From contig OZ022586.1 in NCBI GenBank assembly GCA_963669155.1, positions 6,704,634-6,768,633 on the forward strand: a stretch of DNA of 64,000 nt. The letters run 5' to 3'. The DNA is from Arbacia lixula (lineage: Eukaryota > Echinodermata > Echinoidea > Arbacioida > Arbaciidae). The notes beneath the pieces are model-generated. The model saw only the letters and a list, made by a program, of their open reading frames with translations, did no database searches and was not told the origin of the DNA. Positions 38,259-50,416 of the stretch are shown here, piece by piece. Position 1 is the stretch's first letter. Each line of letters begins with the position of its first letter. The translations under genes were made by a program, and so were the position numbers.

Positions 38259-40674
38259 TAGGTCAATCAGCAAAATAATATCAGCCTACTCACTGCATTC
38301 TATCTCTATGAATATGAACAGAAGATTCTCACAAACGATAGAATCAGATTTTTCAATCAGCAACAACGATTGTACAAAATGTGGATGCCTATGTGTAAAC
38401 ACACTTCAAAATTAATTTCACCCTGAACTTTTTCTAGCACTCAGAAATCACATCTCCAAGCGAAATAGAAACACAATTCCCCCATGGCCTTGAGTGGCCC
38501 ATGCTTGCGTTTGCCACAGCATGCTTCATCAAGTCTCCTCAAATATCTCCTGGAGATGTGAAAACATTTTTTCTTCTTCTGAAAGGCCAGAGGAATAACA
38601 ACTGTGCTTGATTTAATGGGCTGGTAACAGATTTAGAAGCAAAAGGACATGCCCATTCTGAAAATAGCTCTCATGAAGTACTGTAATTGTGGTTTGCTTT
38701 TTGTCTCAAACGAACGTAATCTGATAAACTATGTCTCATACACACCAATGTACTTTAATTCACAATCAAATCTGGACTTCAACCATCACCTTATTTCCAA
38801 TAATAATTTGAATGTACATGTAGAGTATATTTTCACTTCATAAATAACAACAATATATGGACTAGAATGCATGATTTTGGTTATGTCTTTAAACCTACCA
38901 CCACCATTTAACAGAGCTGTAATTTGTAGTGCACAATACAAATGCAAACACGATGTATTTGTGTACTATACCCTGATATTTCCTGTAGCATGTATCAATG
39001 GTTTCCTATATAGAATCCTTGGAGATTGAATTTCTGATATCATGTACTGCATTTTTTAAACATAAATAAGCCTACCCACAGCCTGTATGAGAGTGTTTAC
39101 ACTATATCTAATCCACACGCTATCCTTACATACCCTCATATTTCGTCCATTCATATATCATATCCTGGATGGCTCTATTTATCAATGCAATACAAGTACT
39201 ATACCATTATGAATACACGTTCTTTCATCAGCCATGAGATATTGGTATTCTCAATGAGTGGGACTACATAAATAGGCATTGTAACTTGCTAAGCAATCTA
39301 ACTCAAAATGATGCAACACAGACAAATGACTGTACTCTACACTCCAAAGGTTTTTTTTATTATTATTATTGTTATCATCGGTTTTCAGGCAAAGACTCAG
39401 TTAAGGCACAGAATATATGAGTCTGTGAGACAAAACTAATGCCTAACACAGCAGTCATATACTGTACAAACATGCTGTAGCTAGTCTTTGCAGTTCAGAC
39501 TCACTGACTGAATGACTGACACGGGTAGATGCCTGCAAATTAGTTATCCTCTATCCTTCTTGGAACATCTATTGGCAGGTCTTCCAGCTTTGACAGGAGA
39601 CTAGATGCGGATGTAGGATTATCTTGCTTGAGGGTGGGTTTATGTGTAGTGCACATACATGTAGATAATGGGATGGGAGAAGGGGCCTGGGAGGAGTAGG
39701 GAAGATACCATCATACCAGACCTAAAGTGAAGTGTTGACGGATAGATGACCATGGTCACTATCATCCAAAAGACAGCGGGTCTTCAGAAGACCAACGGTT
39801 AGAAATAGCCCTATCACTCAGGGATGGTATTCTAATTCATGAATATAAACTTAAGTACCCTACACTCCAAAATTGGGATTGGACAATCGGTGCAGTTTTT
39901 TACTTATCAGAATATAAAAGTTAAACTGCATTTTCTTTCTGATTACCTCCCAAGAAGTCTATGGAAGGCTGAATGCAGAACCAAGTCTGCATCAGCACCA
40001 AACAGCACACTAGTTTGCAAATAAGTAGGCTGCATTGTAGTGCAACCTTTCACCTGTAAATATCACAACTCACATGCTTGCTACATGAAATATGAACTAG
40101 TCAAAAATCAATTATTCCTTTTATTTATTTTTTCTTTAAGAAAATCCTTTTAAGCTTCAAGAGATAAGCTGGAAGTACTGTAGTCCAGAGTTTAGGACGT
40201 TGTTTGTGAACACAGGACAGCGAGCATTATCGGTACATGCCTTGATTTGCCTCAACGCTAAGCTGCGCGCATCATTTGCTACATGCAGGCCTTTGTTTTC
40301 ACCAACCTCTATGGTGGCTGTTTTGTGCTGTATGTAGTAAGAGTACTAATAGCCTACATGTATAATAGCAGGCCGTATGGGTAGCGGACTAGTTGTAATG
40401 GACACACAGAAAAAAACCCATCTCATTCACAAGAATCTCCTCACAAACAAACATTCCTCCACGTTGCAAGCTGTCCTTGTTTCAGTTCACTGTCAGCAAG
40501 CCAATTAGGGTAGGACTGAGAGGTGCTGTCAGTGAAAGGGCCACATTTCAGCCCAAGATCTACCAGATTCTGCCCGAACAGAACCCCCTTAATTATAGGC
40601 TCATTGTCAAACTCTGTCCTGACGAGTGAAAGGTTAAGCTGTGCTGTGCAGAAGCTGGGTATAGTTGTTTCCAT

Positions 40675-40879
40675 AGTGCCATTCTCGTTGGGCTTAAAAA
40701 ATCGCGAGGTAAGAAAACCCGCGAAGTTAGTGTGAAAAATGCCTAGCAACCGTACCAAAAGCCGAATGGTCCTTTATTGTCCCTGTCCCCTAACTTTGTG
40801 AGTTTTCTAACTTCGTGATTTTTCTAGCTTCGTGATTTTTCTAACTTCGCGATGTTTTAAGCACAAGGAGAATGGCACT
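40675..40879. mobile_element. MITE 'AGTGCCATTCTC', copy 2, 3-bp target duplication
   Basis: Ends match copy 1. Flanked by CAT on both sides. 205 bp; the interior has repeats of CTAACTTCGTGATTTTT. The 3-bp duplications fit a PIF/Harbinger-like origin, by inference. Confidence 0.85.
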
Positions 40880-40907
40880 CATGTTACCCATTCAAAGAGA
40901 GGAGCGA

Positions 40908-41023
40908 GGGTCCATATTCATGAAACCTTTCTAGCCCAGCTGTACACATATATTGCTATTAAAATGTATCTGAGTACACTTCAGCAACTCGTTAGGATTG
41001 GTGATGTTTAATGAATATGGCCC
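40908..41023. mobile_element. Palindromic MITE 'GGGCCATATTCATGAAAC', copy 1
   Basis: Short inverted-repeat element with ends GGGTCCATATTCATGAAACC and TTTAATGAATATGGCCC; diverged interior. Confidence 0.65.
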
Positions 41024-41138
41024 TGAATATCTTACATAAAATGGTGGTGTTGAATTTTATGTCATGTAAGGATAGCTCAAAAGTGTTAAATTAATGTTGG
41101 CATTCAAAGTGTTAGATTTAAAGTAACACAAATACTGT

Positions 41139-41523
41139 ACAATACCAAGATAGAGTGGGGGTTTTTAACACCTAGTGTTTTTTTTTTAACACCTAGTACT
41201 AGACACGGTGTTATGCTATAGTATAGAGTGTAGACATTACCAAGATAGGGTGGGGGGTTTTAACACCTAGTGGGTTTTTTTAACACCTAGTACTAGCCAC
41301 GGTGTTAGGCTATAGTACAGAGTGTAGACAATACCAAAAAAATAGGGTGGGATTTTTTAACACCTAGTGGGTTTTTTTAACACCTAGTACTAACCACGGT
41401 GTTGGGCTATAGTACAGAGTGTAGACAATACCAAAATAGGGTAGGGTTTTTTAACACCTAGTGGGGTTTTTTAACACCTAATACTAGCCACGGTGTTAGG
41501 CTGTAGTATAGAGTGTAGACATC
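41139..41523. repeat. Tandem repeat, four units of ~92-97 bp
   Basis: Each unit has AATACCAAGATAGGGTGGG, two TTTTTTAACACCTAGT blocks, ACTAGCCACGGTGTTAGGCT and ATAGAGTGTAGAC. Units start near 41139, 41233, 41328 and 41425. A lone related piece of AGTGTTA words precedes it. Confidence 0.88.
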
Positions 41524-42492
41524 ATCTTACTCATGCTGTGAAATCACAACAGTAGGAGTGTGAACAATGGAGAATGTTAAATAGAATGGCTGGAAGTTAG
41601 AGTAACCAGCTATGGGCTGTTACATACATGGGCATACATGTACTGTATGTGTAGTTGGAAAAGAATATCTCAAGGATAAACACAATATGATAAGTATGAC
41701 TGGAGTATAAGGCAGGATTACATTGCAATCACTAATGATGGAAGAAGAGAACAAAGTGAGATATCTGATATGTTCCATACACTGTATGGCGTATGACTTG
41801 ACACACTCAAGGGCAACTGTACAAGCACATTGTACATGTATACTGTGCATAAAGTCTATCTCAAGAGGATGACAATTTCAGGTTTCTAACCTCTGTTTTC
41901 AGTCTTATCTGGGCTTCAATTCTCCCAATTAGCCACCTGGATCTCATGTTCCAGTGGCCATGTTGGCCACCTTAAAATAATGTAAAAGGCAAGCCTGCAT
42001 CTCACATAATGCCTGTTATGCACCTTCATGTCTTGACAATGTTTGCAATATTGTGCGAATATCCACTATTGATGTAATACATGTATGCAAATCCTGAGCA
42101 TTGTGATCCTGAGCATTGTGACATACATGTGCATGTATACAGGAATAACATATATTTCTGAAGATACAGTCAATTTTACGATGTTTGGCAAGCGAACACA
42201 TTTCACTGAATTCCATGGGTGTAAGTAAACTTTTGGCCTCAACTGTACATATAGCTAGCAGTGGTAGTGGAATCCCAGTCAACTCTTTACAATGCCAAAT
42301 TCATTGACTCTGGAGCATGCCAGCAAGGTGTATTAGCGGGTCATTTCACTTTTTCCCTGTTTTTTTGTTTACCTTCTCCCCATGCCCTCAGCACTTTCTC
42401 CCACACTCAGGCCATAGCTTAGCCTCTGATCCAGGCTGAGTAGTCTGCCTTTTTTCTGACACACTACTGCAACCACAACTACATCAGGACAC

Positions 42493-42887
42493 TAGGTGCG
42501 TCTTCATTAGCCCGATGTGGCGAAAAAGCTAGCTATTTGGTCGAGAAAATTTCGCAAGAAATCTTGGGCTAGATGGAGCTAGTTTGAACTAGCTCGGGCT
42601 AACTCGGAGCGTCTTCATTAGCCTGAAAATTTCTCGATCCTGGCATGCATCAGTGGGCACGAGGCATTGTTTACGTTAAGTTTTTATACGTGTGTGAATG
42701 CGAGCTCACAACCGAAGTCATGCGGTCGTTGCCTATTCTTATTGCACACTGCGTATGTGCAAACATGAGATAATTTCGATAGTTTTGGGTTTCCAGCTAA
42801 TGAAGACGTGATCGTAACTTCAGGCTAGTTCCCCGGATCAGCAAACTAGCTCGCCACTTTGTGTGATCGGGCCAATGAAGAAGCACA
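42493..42887. mobile_element. MITE 'GGTGCGTCTTCATTAGC', copy 2
   Basis: Same ends; the interior holds CATGCGGTCGTTGCCTATTC and AGCAAACTAGCTCGCCA, the complement of parts of copy 1. Confidence 0.82.
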
Positions 42888-43125
42888 TACGGTGGTGACG
42901 CTAATTCTCTCTCCCCACCTGTCCTCAGGAAGAAAGACACAAGAAGGAATAGACTCCATGTCCAGGCTTAGTTTGAGCTGGGGCAGTGCAATCAAAAGAA
43001 ATATACTCTACAGAGACTAGAACTTAGGCTAGCCGCTGCAGGGTTTAGTCACCTAATATGGAGGTGGAGAAATCAGAGGTCACGTTCACATCAATATGAC
43101 CTAAAATTGGCTCCTCGCTATACCC

Positions 43126-43217
43126 CCTTCTTCCCTCCCTCTCTTTCCGCCTCCTCACCCCTCTCTCTCCATATCTAATCTCTCTTAAAATGTATCTCTC
43201 CCCCCCCCCCCCACCCC

Positions 43218-43256
<39 letters not shown>

Positions 43257-43463
43257 CTCACACACACCCTTTCTTCCCCCCTCTCTCTCTCTCTCCTCTC
43301 CCTCCCCTCTCTCTCTCCCCTCTCTCTCTCTCTCCTCTCTCTCTCCCTCTCTCTCTCTCCCTCTCTCTCTCTCCTCTCTCTCTCCCTCCTCCTCTCTCCC
43401 TCCCCCCTCCTCTCTCCCTCCTCCCTCCCTCCCCTCCCTCCCTCCCTCCCTCCCCTCCCTCCA

Positions 43464-43520
<57 letters not shown>

Positions 43521-43522
43521 TA
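43126..43522. repeat. CT/CCT-rich low-complexity tract
   Basis: Poly-C at 43201-43212, then (CT)n, (CCT)n and (CCCT)n to 43520. The 199-residue serine/leucine/proline frame is a translation of this tract. Confidence 0.9.
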
Positions 43523-43695
43523 ATCAGTTTATTGGTTCATTCAAGCCTGTTACCCAATGTCTACAGCCATGACACAACAAATGATATGTCTAGGATGCAG
43601 ACACTCATGCTGAGCACTTATGTAGCCTTCACTCAAAATAGGTGGATTGTGTTCACACGATATACAGACATCATAATACTGCAACTCACAGTTGA

Positions 43696-43802
43696 GCCTG
43701 AGATCAACGTCACAGCTGATTGCAATCTATTGCAGTCAGACTGCAGTACATGTATGGAGCTGATTGCATTTGATTGCAATCAGCTATGACGTTGATCTCA
43801 GG
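43696..43802. repeat. Palindrome 'GCCTGAGATCAACGTCA'
   Basis: About 107 bp with ends GCCTGAGATCAACGTCACAG and GCTATGACGTTGATCTCAGG; interior ATTGCAATC words. Confidence 0.75.
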
Positions 43803-43884
43803 CCCTACTGTCACATCTCTGTCTGTACACACTAATGTAATGTACATGTACTCTCTGGAACACATTTTTCAAATCTCGCATCTC

Positions 43885-44030
43885 AGCCTCTGTATTATCA
43901 CTAGGTCTCGATCCGCAAAATAGCCACAAAATAAGCGGGGAAAAAAAGGAAGCAAATACCACATTATTTGAGTGATTCTCGTTCATATATGCAGCTATCG
44001 GTAATGCATCAGCAAAATTGCTGTAAATGT
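43885..44030. mobile_element. Fragment of the element at 62.1 kb, inverted
   Basis: Shares with 62100-62243, in the opposite orientation, the words TATCACTAGGTCTCGATC, GTTCATATATGCAGCTATCG and GTAATGCATC. Neither end is complete. Confidence 0.65.
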
Positions 44031-45003
44031 TGTGCTTATTTTGCAGGTCATGTACGCTGGATATGAATAGGATCTCCTTTTCTATTTTATCTACAAGCAC
44101 AAGTATGGTTAGGATGTTGGTTAAGTTTACTTCATAACTCTACAGGATACTGTAGTTTGAAGTTTAAAGTTTGAAGTTTGTACACTACATTATATTAATA
44201 TACAATAGGATCAATAGAACGTATATGAAATGAGAGCAAACCAAAAGTCCAAGGTTTCTTTGCATACATATAATGCATATTGCAGGGTGCAAACCTAATT
44301 CAGTACATAAGAATCCTGGATATTTCTGGAGTAATTTGCAGGGGAAAAAATAATTTAAAATTTTTCGGGGGCTACTTTATGAGCTCATTGGCCGATTTGG
44401 CTAGAATAGTATATTGTGTCTATGGGAATTTTGGGGGCTCTTTTAGCATTTTCCGGGGCTCTTTTAAGCATTTCTGGGGCGAAATGTGTATTTTTTCCCT
44501 TGGTAATTTGTCCTTAGCCCTTCACAGGTCAGTGATGCATGTTTGCACACACAAGTAATACACACAATTCTCATACAGGATTGTTTTTGCCTGGCTCACA
44601 AAGGGTTAAAAAGAATGGGGCATAGAAATGTCAAAACAGAGCCCTACCATGTGTAAAATTGAAAGCAGAATGGAAAATGGTTGAAATGACTTTCTCCCCT
44701 TGTACATGGAGAGTGAAGCATTGGGGGATCTCCCACACAGTGATGAAATGGTGTAAATGCTGTTTTGACTGACAACACAAGACACTTTGAGATGAGGGAT
44801 GGGTAGCAACCTGACTCTGCCTCGGGGAGATTGGGTTAAAGGAACCATAGAGTCGGCGTTTCACAGGGATCCGGGAAGCGCTCCGTGGCTGCATGCAGAC
44901 AGACAGGGCAATGTCCTCCCGTACATACATGCACATTGACATACTGCCACAGGGAGTAAAAAATAAGTCTTTACAATGTATATGGGGCTGGATTTTCATG
45001 CCA

Positions 45004-45186
45004 GGGGGGTGATTCACCAAGCTGTTCGTAAGTTATGAACGAATTTACGAACGACTGGTGATCCCTTTTTGTGCTAAATGCGATGCCACACTTTCTTAAT
45101 TGAGAATCTGATTTAGCACAAGAAGGGATCACCAGTCGTTCGTAAAGTCGTTCGTAACTTACGAATAGCTTGGTGAAACACCCCCC
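45004..45186. mobile_element. Palindromic MITE 'GGGGGTGATTCACCAAGCT'
   Basis: Arms GGGGGGTGATTCACCAAGCT and AGCTTGGTGAAACACCCCCC, with inner perfect pairs such as ACGAACGACTGGTGATCCCT. One copy in the window. Confidence 0.8.
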
Positions 45187-46187
45187 TGTAGTCATGCAAG
45201 CGTCAACTTGAACCATGTCATGCATTATACTCTCTGATGAAAAATGATGATTCACAACATGGGCTCTTATGTTATTCATGGGGGCTCTTTCTGTGTTGTG
45301 TGTGTGTGTGTGTGGGGGGGGGGGGGGAGGGTTATCATCCTGTTGTTAGCACTCTTGGTATGAATGTAACACTTCCTGCGCAAGGGACACCACGAGCTGG
45401 TGCTTAGCCCCTCTCTCTACCAGAATCAGAGTTGCTCTATGGGTTTGGTGTGTATTATACAGTGCAAAAATGCCCCAATGGCATCGAATACTCTCTTATG
45501 GAGTAAACCAACTCACTGAATGAAAACTACCGCATAAGACCAGTTTGTATTTAGATATGCCTATTTAAAGCTGTTTGTCATTGCCATGGCAATGGACTGA
45601 TCCCCGAAAGTGCGGCTGGATCGAGAGCGATCTGGGCCGTCTTGTTTTCCTCCACTCAGGAGGGGTGAAGATGATGGATGCGCAGATAACCAAGGAATGC
45701 TGTAGATTGTGGGTTTCCTTCTAGCGTGGTATGTGAAAACATGTCTGACATGTGGGTATGGTTTCACTGTGAGATGGAATACTACTAGAGCCAAATCCAA
45801 GATTTGATCAATATGGCTACCCCCCCCCCCCCCCCCCAACGTTACATGTAGCTTCACCTATGGGGCTAAGGACATTTTTGCCATTCTAAAAAGGGTATGA
45901 ATGTCCTCTACTATGCAGATAAAAAAAATCTTTTCGAGCAGATGAATTCAATTGCATGATGGCTCTAATTGTATCTAATTGTTGCAATATTCTGAATCGC
46001 ATTAGAGGGATGAATTTCCCTTTTCTGGAGAAGTAAAGATGGACAGACAGATGTGCGTGCATGAGGAGGCCATTTTATGGAGCGCGCGTGCCTTCCTGCT
46101 CTCGACATTAATCACATTATATAAACAGAAGGGCCCAATGTTTGGGGGATGATGATGATGCAGATATTCAACGGCTAGACATGTATA

Positions 46188-46403
46188 CACTACAGCTCAA
46201 AGCAATTGGCATCGCGTAAAGGGAAAGGGAAGAAAGGGAAGGAGCTGCGGTTTTAAACCGTGGTATATTTTGTCCAGTTCAGCATGAAACACGATGCTTT
46301 AGCCTAACATGCATCATGTTTCATGCTGAATCGGACAAAACTGCGACTCCGTCCCTTTCTTCCCTTTCCCTTTACCCGATGCCAAGTCCTTTGAGCTGTA
46401 GTG
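46188..46403. mobile_element. Foldback MITE, copy 5
   Basis: 216 bp with TA flanks at 46186-46187 and 46404-46405. The right arm has lost the ATATACCGTGGTTTAAA part. It lies 27 bp from the start of a CTTCATTAGC-family element at 46431. Confidence 0.9.
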
Positions 46404-46430
46404 TAGCTGCTCAGATCAGGATGGAGACAG

Positions 46431-46775
46431 TAGGGGTGTCTTCATTAGCCCAATGTGGGCAAAATAGCGAGCTTGTTCTGATCGAGTTAGCTAGCCAGAT
46501 CACGAAAAAGCTAGCAATTTGTGTCTTCATTAGCCAGATCAGGCAAAATAGCTAGCTATTTGGTTGAGAAAATTTCCCAAGAAATCTTGGGCTAGATGGA
46601 GCCAGCTCGAGCTAATACTAATGTGCGAAACTCTGGATAATTTATGCAACCCAAGCTTGAGCTTACGTATCCCGAGTTTCAAGCTAATGAAGACACGATT
46701 GCAACTTCAGGCTAGTTCCCCGGATCAGCAAACTAGCTTGCTATTTCATCTGATCGGGCTAATGAAGATGCACCT
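46431..46775. mobile_element. MITE 'GGTGCGTCTTCATTAGC', copy 3
   Basis: 345 bp; the middle part with the ATGCGGTCG block is deleted. Ends GGGGTGTCTTCATTAGCC and GGGCTAATGAAGATGCACCT. Confidence 0.82.
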
Positions 46776-49539
46776 ATTGAAGCCTAAAGGGAAGAGATCA
46801 TTACTCATGATGCATCAATAGAACATCTGGCATTTTCTACCTGGGTTCTGGTCTGTGGTATTTCATTCAGTTTTTATATCTTTCTGTTTTGGTCCATTTT
46901 ATGACATGAATGAATGACAAACATGTACCAACTTAAACATTTGCACTGATATGAGCCTGATTCAAGAATAGAAGGGAAAACTATTCTTGCCCATCAAACT
47001 CTTAGAGCGGTACCAAAGGATATAATGAACTTTGATAGTTTTCTTTCATTCCCAAATAAATTGCTCTATAATACATACATGTACATCTGCATGTGTTATA
47101 ACCAATGCAGGGGTGGGAATAAAACAATGTGTTTTTTACTTTTTCCACCATTTGTGCCCTCGTCTTACTATTGTAGTACCTCTAAATATAGTGATGCTTG
47201 AAGTAGCACAGAAATACCAAGGTTGTTGCACAGCGGTTGGAGAAAAAACTAGTTCAGGGTAGTGAAACTGTCCCATATCAGTTCCAGCAATGTTTTGAGC
47301 ACTTTCTTCACACATGGGTACATAGGGTCAAAGGTCACAAGCGAACCCCCAAGCGAAGATGAAATGCACACCGCACTGGTATTCAGCCAATGTCAGGGAA
47401 AAACTAAAAACATTCTCCCTGGTCAATTCCACAGCTCAGACTGGCATCTGATAAAAATGTTGTTGCATGTTCTTCCTTTGATGCAAAAATGTGTTATTAT
47501 GAGACAGACAAATTGGTGACCAAATATGGTGTGTCACATGATTGTGTCACATGATTGGGAAGCATGTGAAGTCCCAGTGCTCCCATCTTCAATATACAAC
47601 ATACACGTATTCTGTATTAAACTCTTTTAGACATTTATGTGTCAGTAATACACGCCACTTCTATAGGGCTGCATGGCCCAAGGCACTGAATCACTTAATT
47701 GATGGGACTATTGTAGAAAGAGTACCTAAACTAGCCTATGTTCCTTTGGGGCCTACTGTACTGCATCTCTCATTTGAAAGGCTACAATTTCTGTCAATAC
47801 ATTTCTCTGGACTTTTTCACCTCTTCTTTATTGCTCTTTTATCAGTTTCTATAATAACTTATTCACTACATATCGCCCTTCATGCATTATGCTTAATTGA
47901 ATGTGTGGAATGTGAAGAATGCAGACTTTGAGCATTTGTTGCACGAGATGTAAATATATGTACAATATACAAATAGAAATCAATAAAGTAATTCTTAAAA
48001 ATGTTAAATTGCTACTGTACGTGTATGTATTATGCTTTGAATATGACGATAAACACTGAATAGAAAGGAACATTTCCTTGACACTCAAAAGCAGTAAGTT
48101 CATTGCATTACATTACATTGCACTACATACAATATGGTGAATGTTTAAGAAATGATCGAAAATTATAATTAAAAATTACTTCCTTGTTTAAATCTTTGTA
48201 CATGTAAATATAGGACAATTTCCTGTTAATTTTGTGTCAGTCTTCCCAAATTACACATTTGTTCTGATTAACAAAACAAATCTACTTGTTATCATAATGG
48301 TGGTTATCCCCTTGAAAGGTACTGCAGGATAGTAGAGGTACAGATTATGAACCAGTACTCATGGCAGAGATGTTCCACCCTGACCACAAGTCTCATTTTC
48401 CTTTGATTTTAGGATCACATGAAGGATCTCCTTCATCATGTATTGTCGTTCATATTTCAACCAGAACCTGTGGTCGCCATAGAACAATTCTGCCACAATT
48501 AAAAACCCTCTACCTGACAGCGCCTATGCTTTTCAGGAGAGGTCTTCTTCAAGGTTCAAGATTACTGATCCCATAATCTGACCACAAATATCCTTTACCT
48601 TTTTAAAGGGAATATACTGTACTGGGATTTGTGATTTAATCACTTATTATTCCAAAAGTGGATCATTTGAGGGCAAATAACTTTCAGCAAGTTTCTAAAA
48701 TGAACAATACATGAATTTAAGTCCATTTGTAAGAAGAATGCTCATGATCACCTTTGTGAAGGCTTTTTGTCTTCTCAGTACAGTATATTCCCTCAACACT
48801 CATCAACACTCACTACCCACAGCCATGTGCTGCGAATACGGATAATGCACTCACACAATTGTGCACAATACTTGTGGATGAAGAGCGGCTCTCACTTGTA
48901 AAATGATGTTAACGCAATAAAATACCTAGCAGGAACTAGTCAATACAAGTGGTTTCTATCGTTGAGCGCACAACACTGTATGGCGCTGGTATTATGAATG
49001 ATACATTGATTCTTATTTGATGAGCTATTGTTATGATGAACCACGCTTGCATTGATCTCTATTAGATGTGCTTTTGCGTTTATTTACAATGCATCACACC
49101 TCCATTTAGAAAAACATGATGTTTATTTGATACAGTAAAATATAATAAAAGAAATGGTACTTGTTGACTAGCATTGGTTTTGTTGACAATATGATTCCTT
49201 CAATTTTATTCAGACTGCAAGTTTTTAGAAATCAAATCAAGTATGGACATGAAAAATGTTCTACAGTCATGGTCACCTAATACGAACAATAAGATTACTA
49301 GCACTACTACACTGTAGGCATTTGTGTGTATATTATATAGCAGAAAACCATCACACATTTGTAGGAATACATCCTTGAACAACTACTTTCTTCTTATAAT
49401 TTCTTTATTTTGTAAGAACCTAGATTAACATCTTTTGATTTTCAGACTTAACTGTTAAACCTTTATTGGTAGAGGCCCTACATGTACTTCTGAATACTGG
49501 ATGTAAGTTAAAGGCACAAGCATCTGGGAGATGCTGTAA
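46776..49539. other. No recognised gene
   Basis: AT-rich DNA. Frames at 47262-47519, 47542-47931 and 48361-48576 look like chance ORFs: no family motifs and no consistent splice context that I can see. Confidence 0.5.
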
Positions 49540-49845
49540 CGTGCGCGATTCCATAAGCCCCATTCAATCGTACACAAAACTATGTGTTCGTCGGACTAGT
49601 CCAGCAATCTCCGAATGTGTCCGAAAAGTCTGAAAGTGACGCGAAGGCCGAAGTCAGAAGGCTACATGTACTCGGTCGGAAAATTCGCAGCCTGCACTAG
49701 CTTTATCACTGGATGCTTGCATGCTGGACTGCTCACCGAGTTAGACGAAGCATCGCACCGTACCGAAAATCTAGCCTAGCTAGCTAGCTTGCCGCGCGGG
49801 CCGGGGGGCGCAAATACATGAATTACCAGTAGGTGGCGCTTTAAG
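49540..49845. promoter_or_regulatory. CpG-rich stretch with a CTCF-like site
   Basis: Compared with the AT-rich surroundings this 300 bp is rich in CpG (GTGCGCGATT, GACGCGAAGG, GCCGCGCGGGCC near 49790-49805). At 49826-49840 it has CCAGTAGGTGGCGCT, a full match to the animal CTCF core CCAnnAGRTGGC. It could be a 5' regulatory region or non-coding first exon of the FAK gene 16 kb away, or part of a transposon; no TATA or splice signal decides this. Confidence 0.3.
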
Positions 49846-50190
49846 GGCTTTTTTTTCAATATTGATGAAGGTAGGTCATTGGGGCTCTACCAATGTAAAT
49901 ACAGCAACTGAACCTTGTGCATCACTAACTGCACCCTGAACTGGTGATGGCATTAACATGTATGATCCCATTCACACTCATACAAATACCTGGTAGCGGT
50001 CAGGCACCAGGGGCCATACATGTACTAACTCAGGAAACCAGGGGCCAGACATTTTTATAGGCTTTTAGTGTAAAGGGCCCCTGGCCCCTGTTTAATTTTG
50101 TACATTTGAGGGCTCCAGAGTTTCACTTTGGGCACTTGTGGGTACCGGCACCTACTAGTATAAAGCCTTGCCTATAGATAGTACTGTGCC

Positions 50191-50416
50191 AAATCCAGCT
50201 CAAAGGAATTGGCATAGGGAAAGGGAAAGGGAACAAAGGGATGGAGCCGCAGTTTTACACCCAATATATTTTGTCCAGTTCAGCATGAAACACGACGCTT
50301 TAGTTTAGCCTAAAATGCATCATGTTTCATGCTGAACTGGACAAAATATACTGCGGTTTAAAACTGCGGCTCCTTCCCTTTCCCTTTCCCTATGCCACTT
50401 CCTTTGAGCTGGAGTG
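50191..50416. mobile_element. Foldback MITE, copy 6
   Basis: About 226 bp. The first five bases of the left end have diverged; the rest of both arms is recognisable and the right end GAGCTGGAGTG is followed by TA. Confidence 0.88.

Larger units (their letters stand above)
33705..42492. other. Upstream of first FAK coding exon: no gene recognised
   Basis: Outside the listed repeats this stretch has only short ORFs without recognisable similarity (including a 112-codon frame at 35694-36032). A FAK 5' UTR exon or promoter may lie here but cannot be placed. Poly-C with (C)n-rich tract at 37478-37525. Confidence 0.5.

Noticed and set aside
43685..43850. CRISPR-like or protein-binding array of ATTGCAATC words.
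   Set aside because: It is one palindrome with a small number of repeated words, best explained as a MITE.
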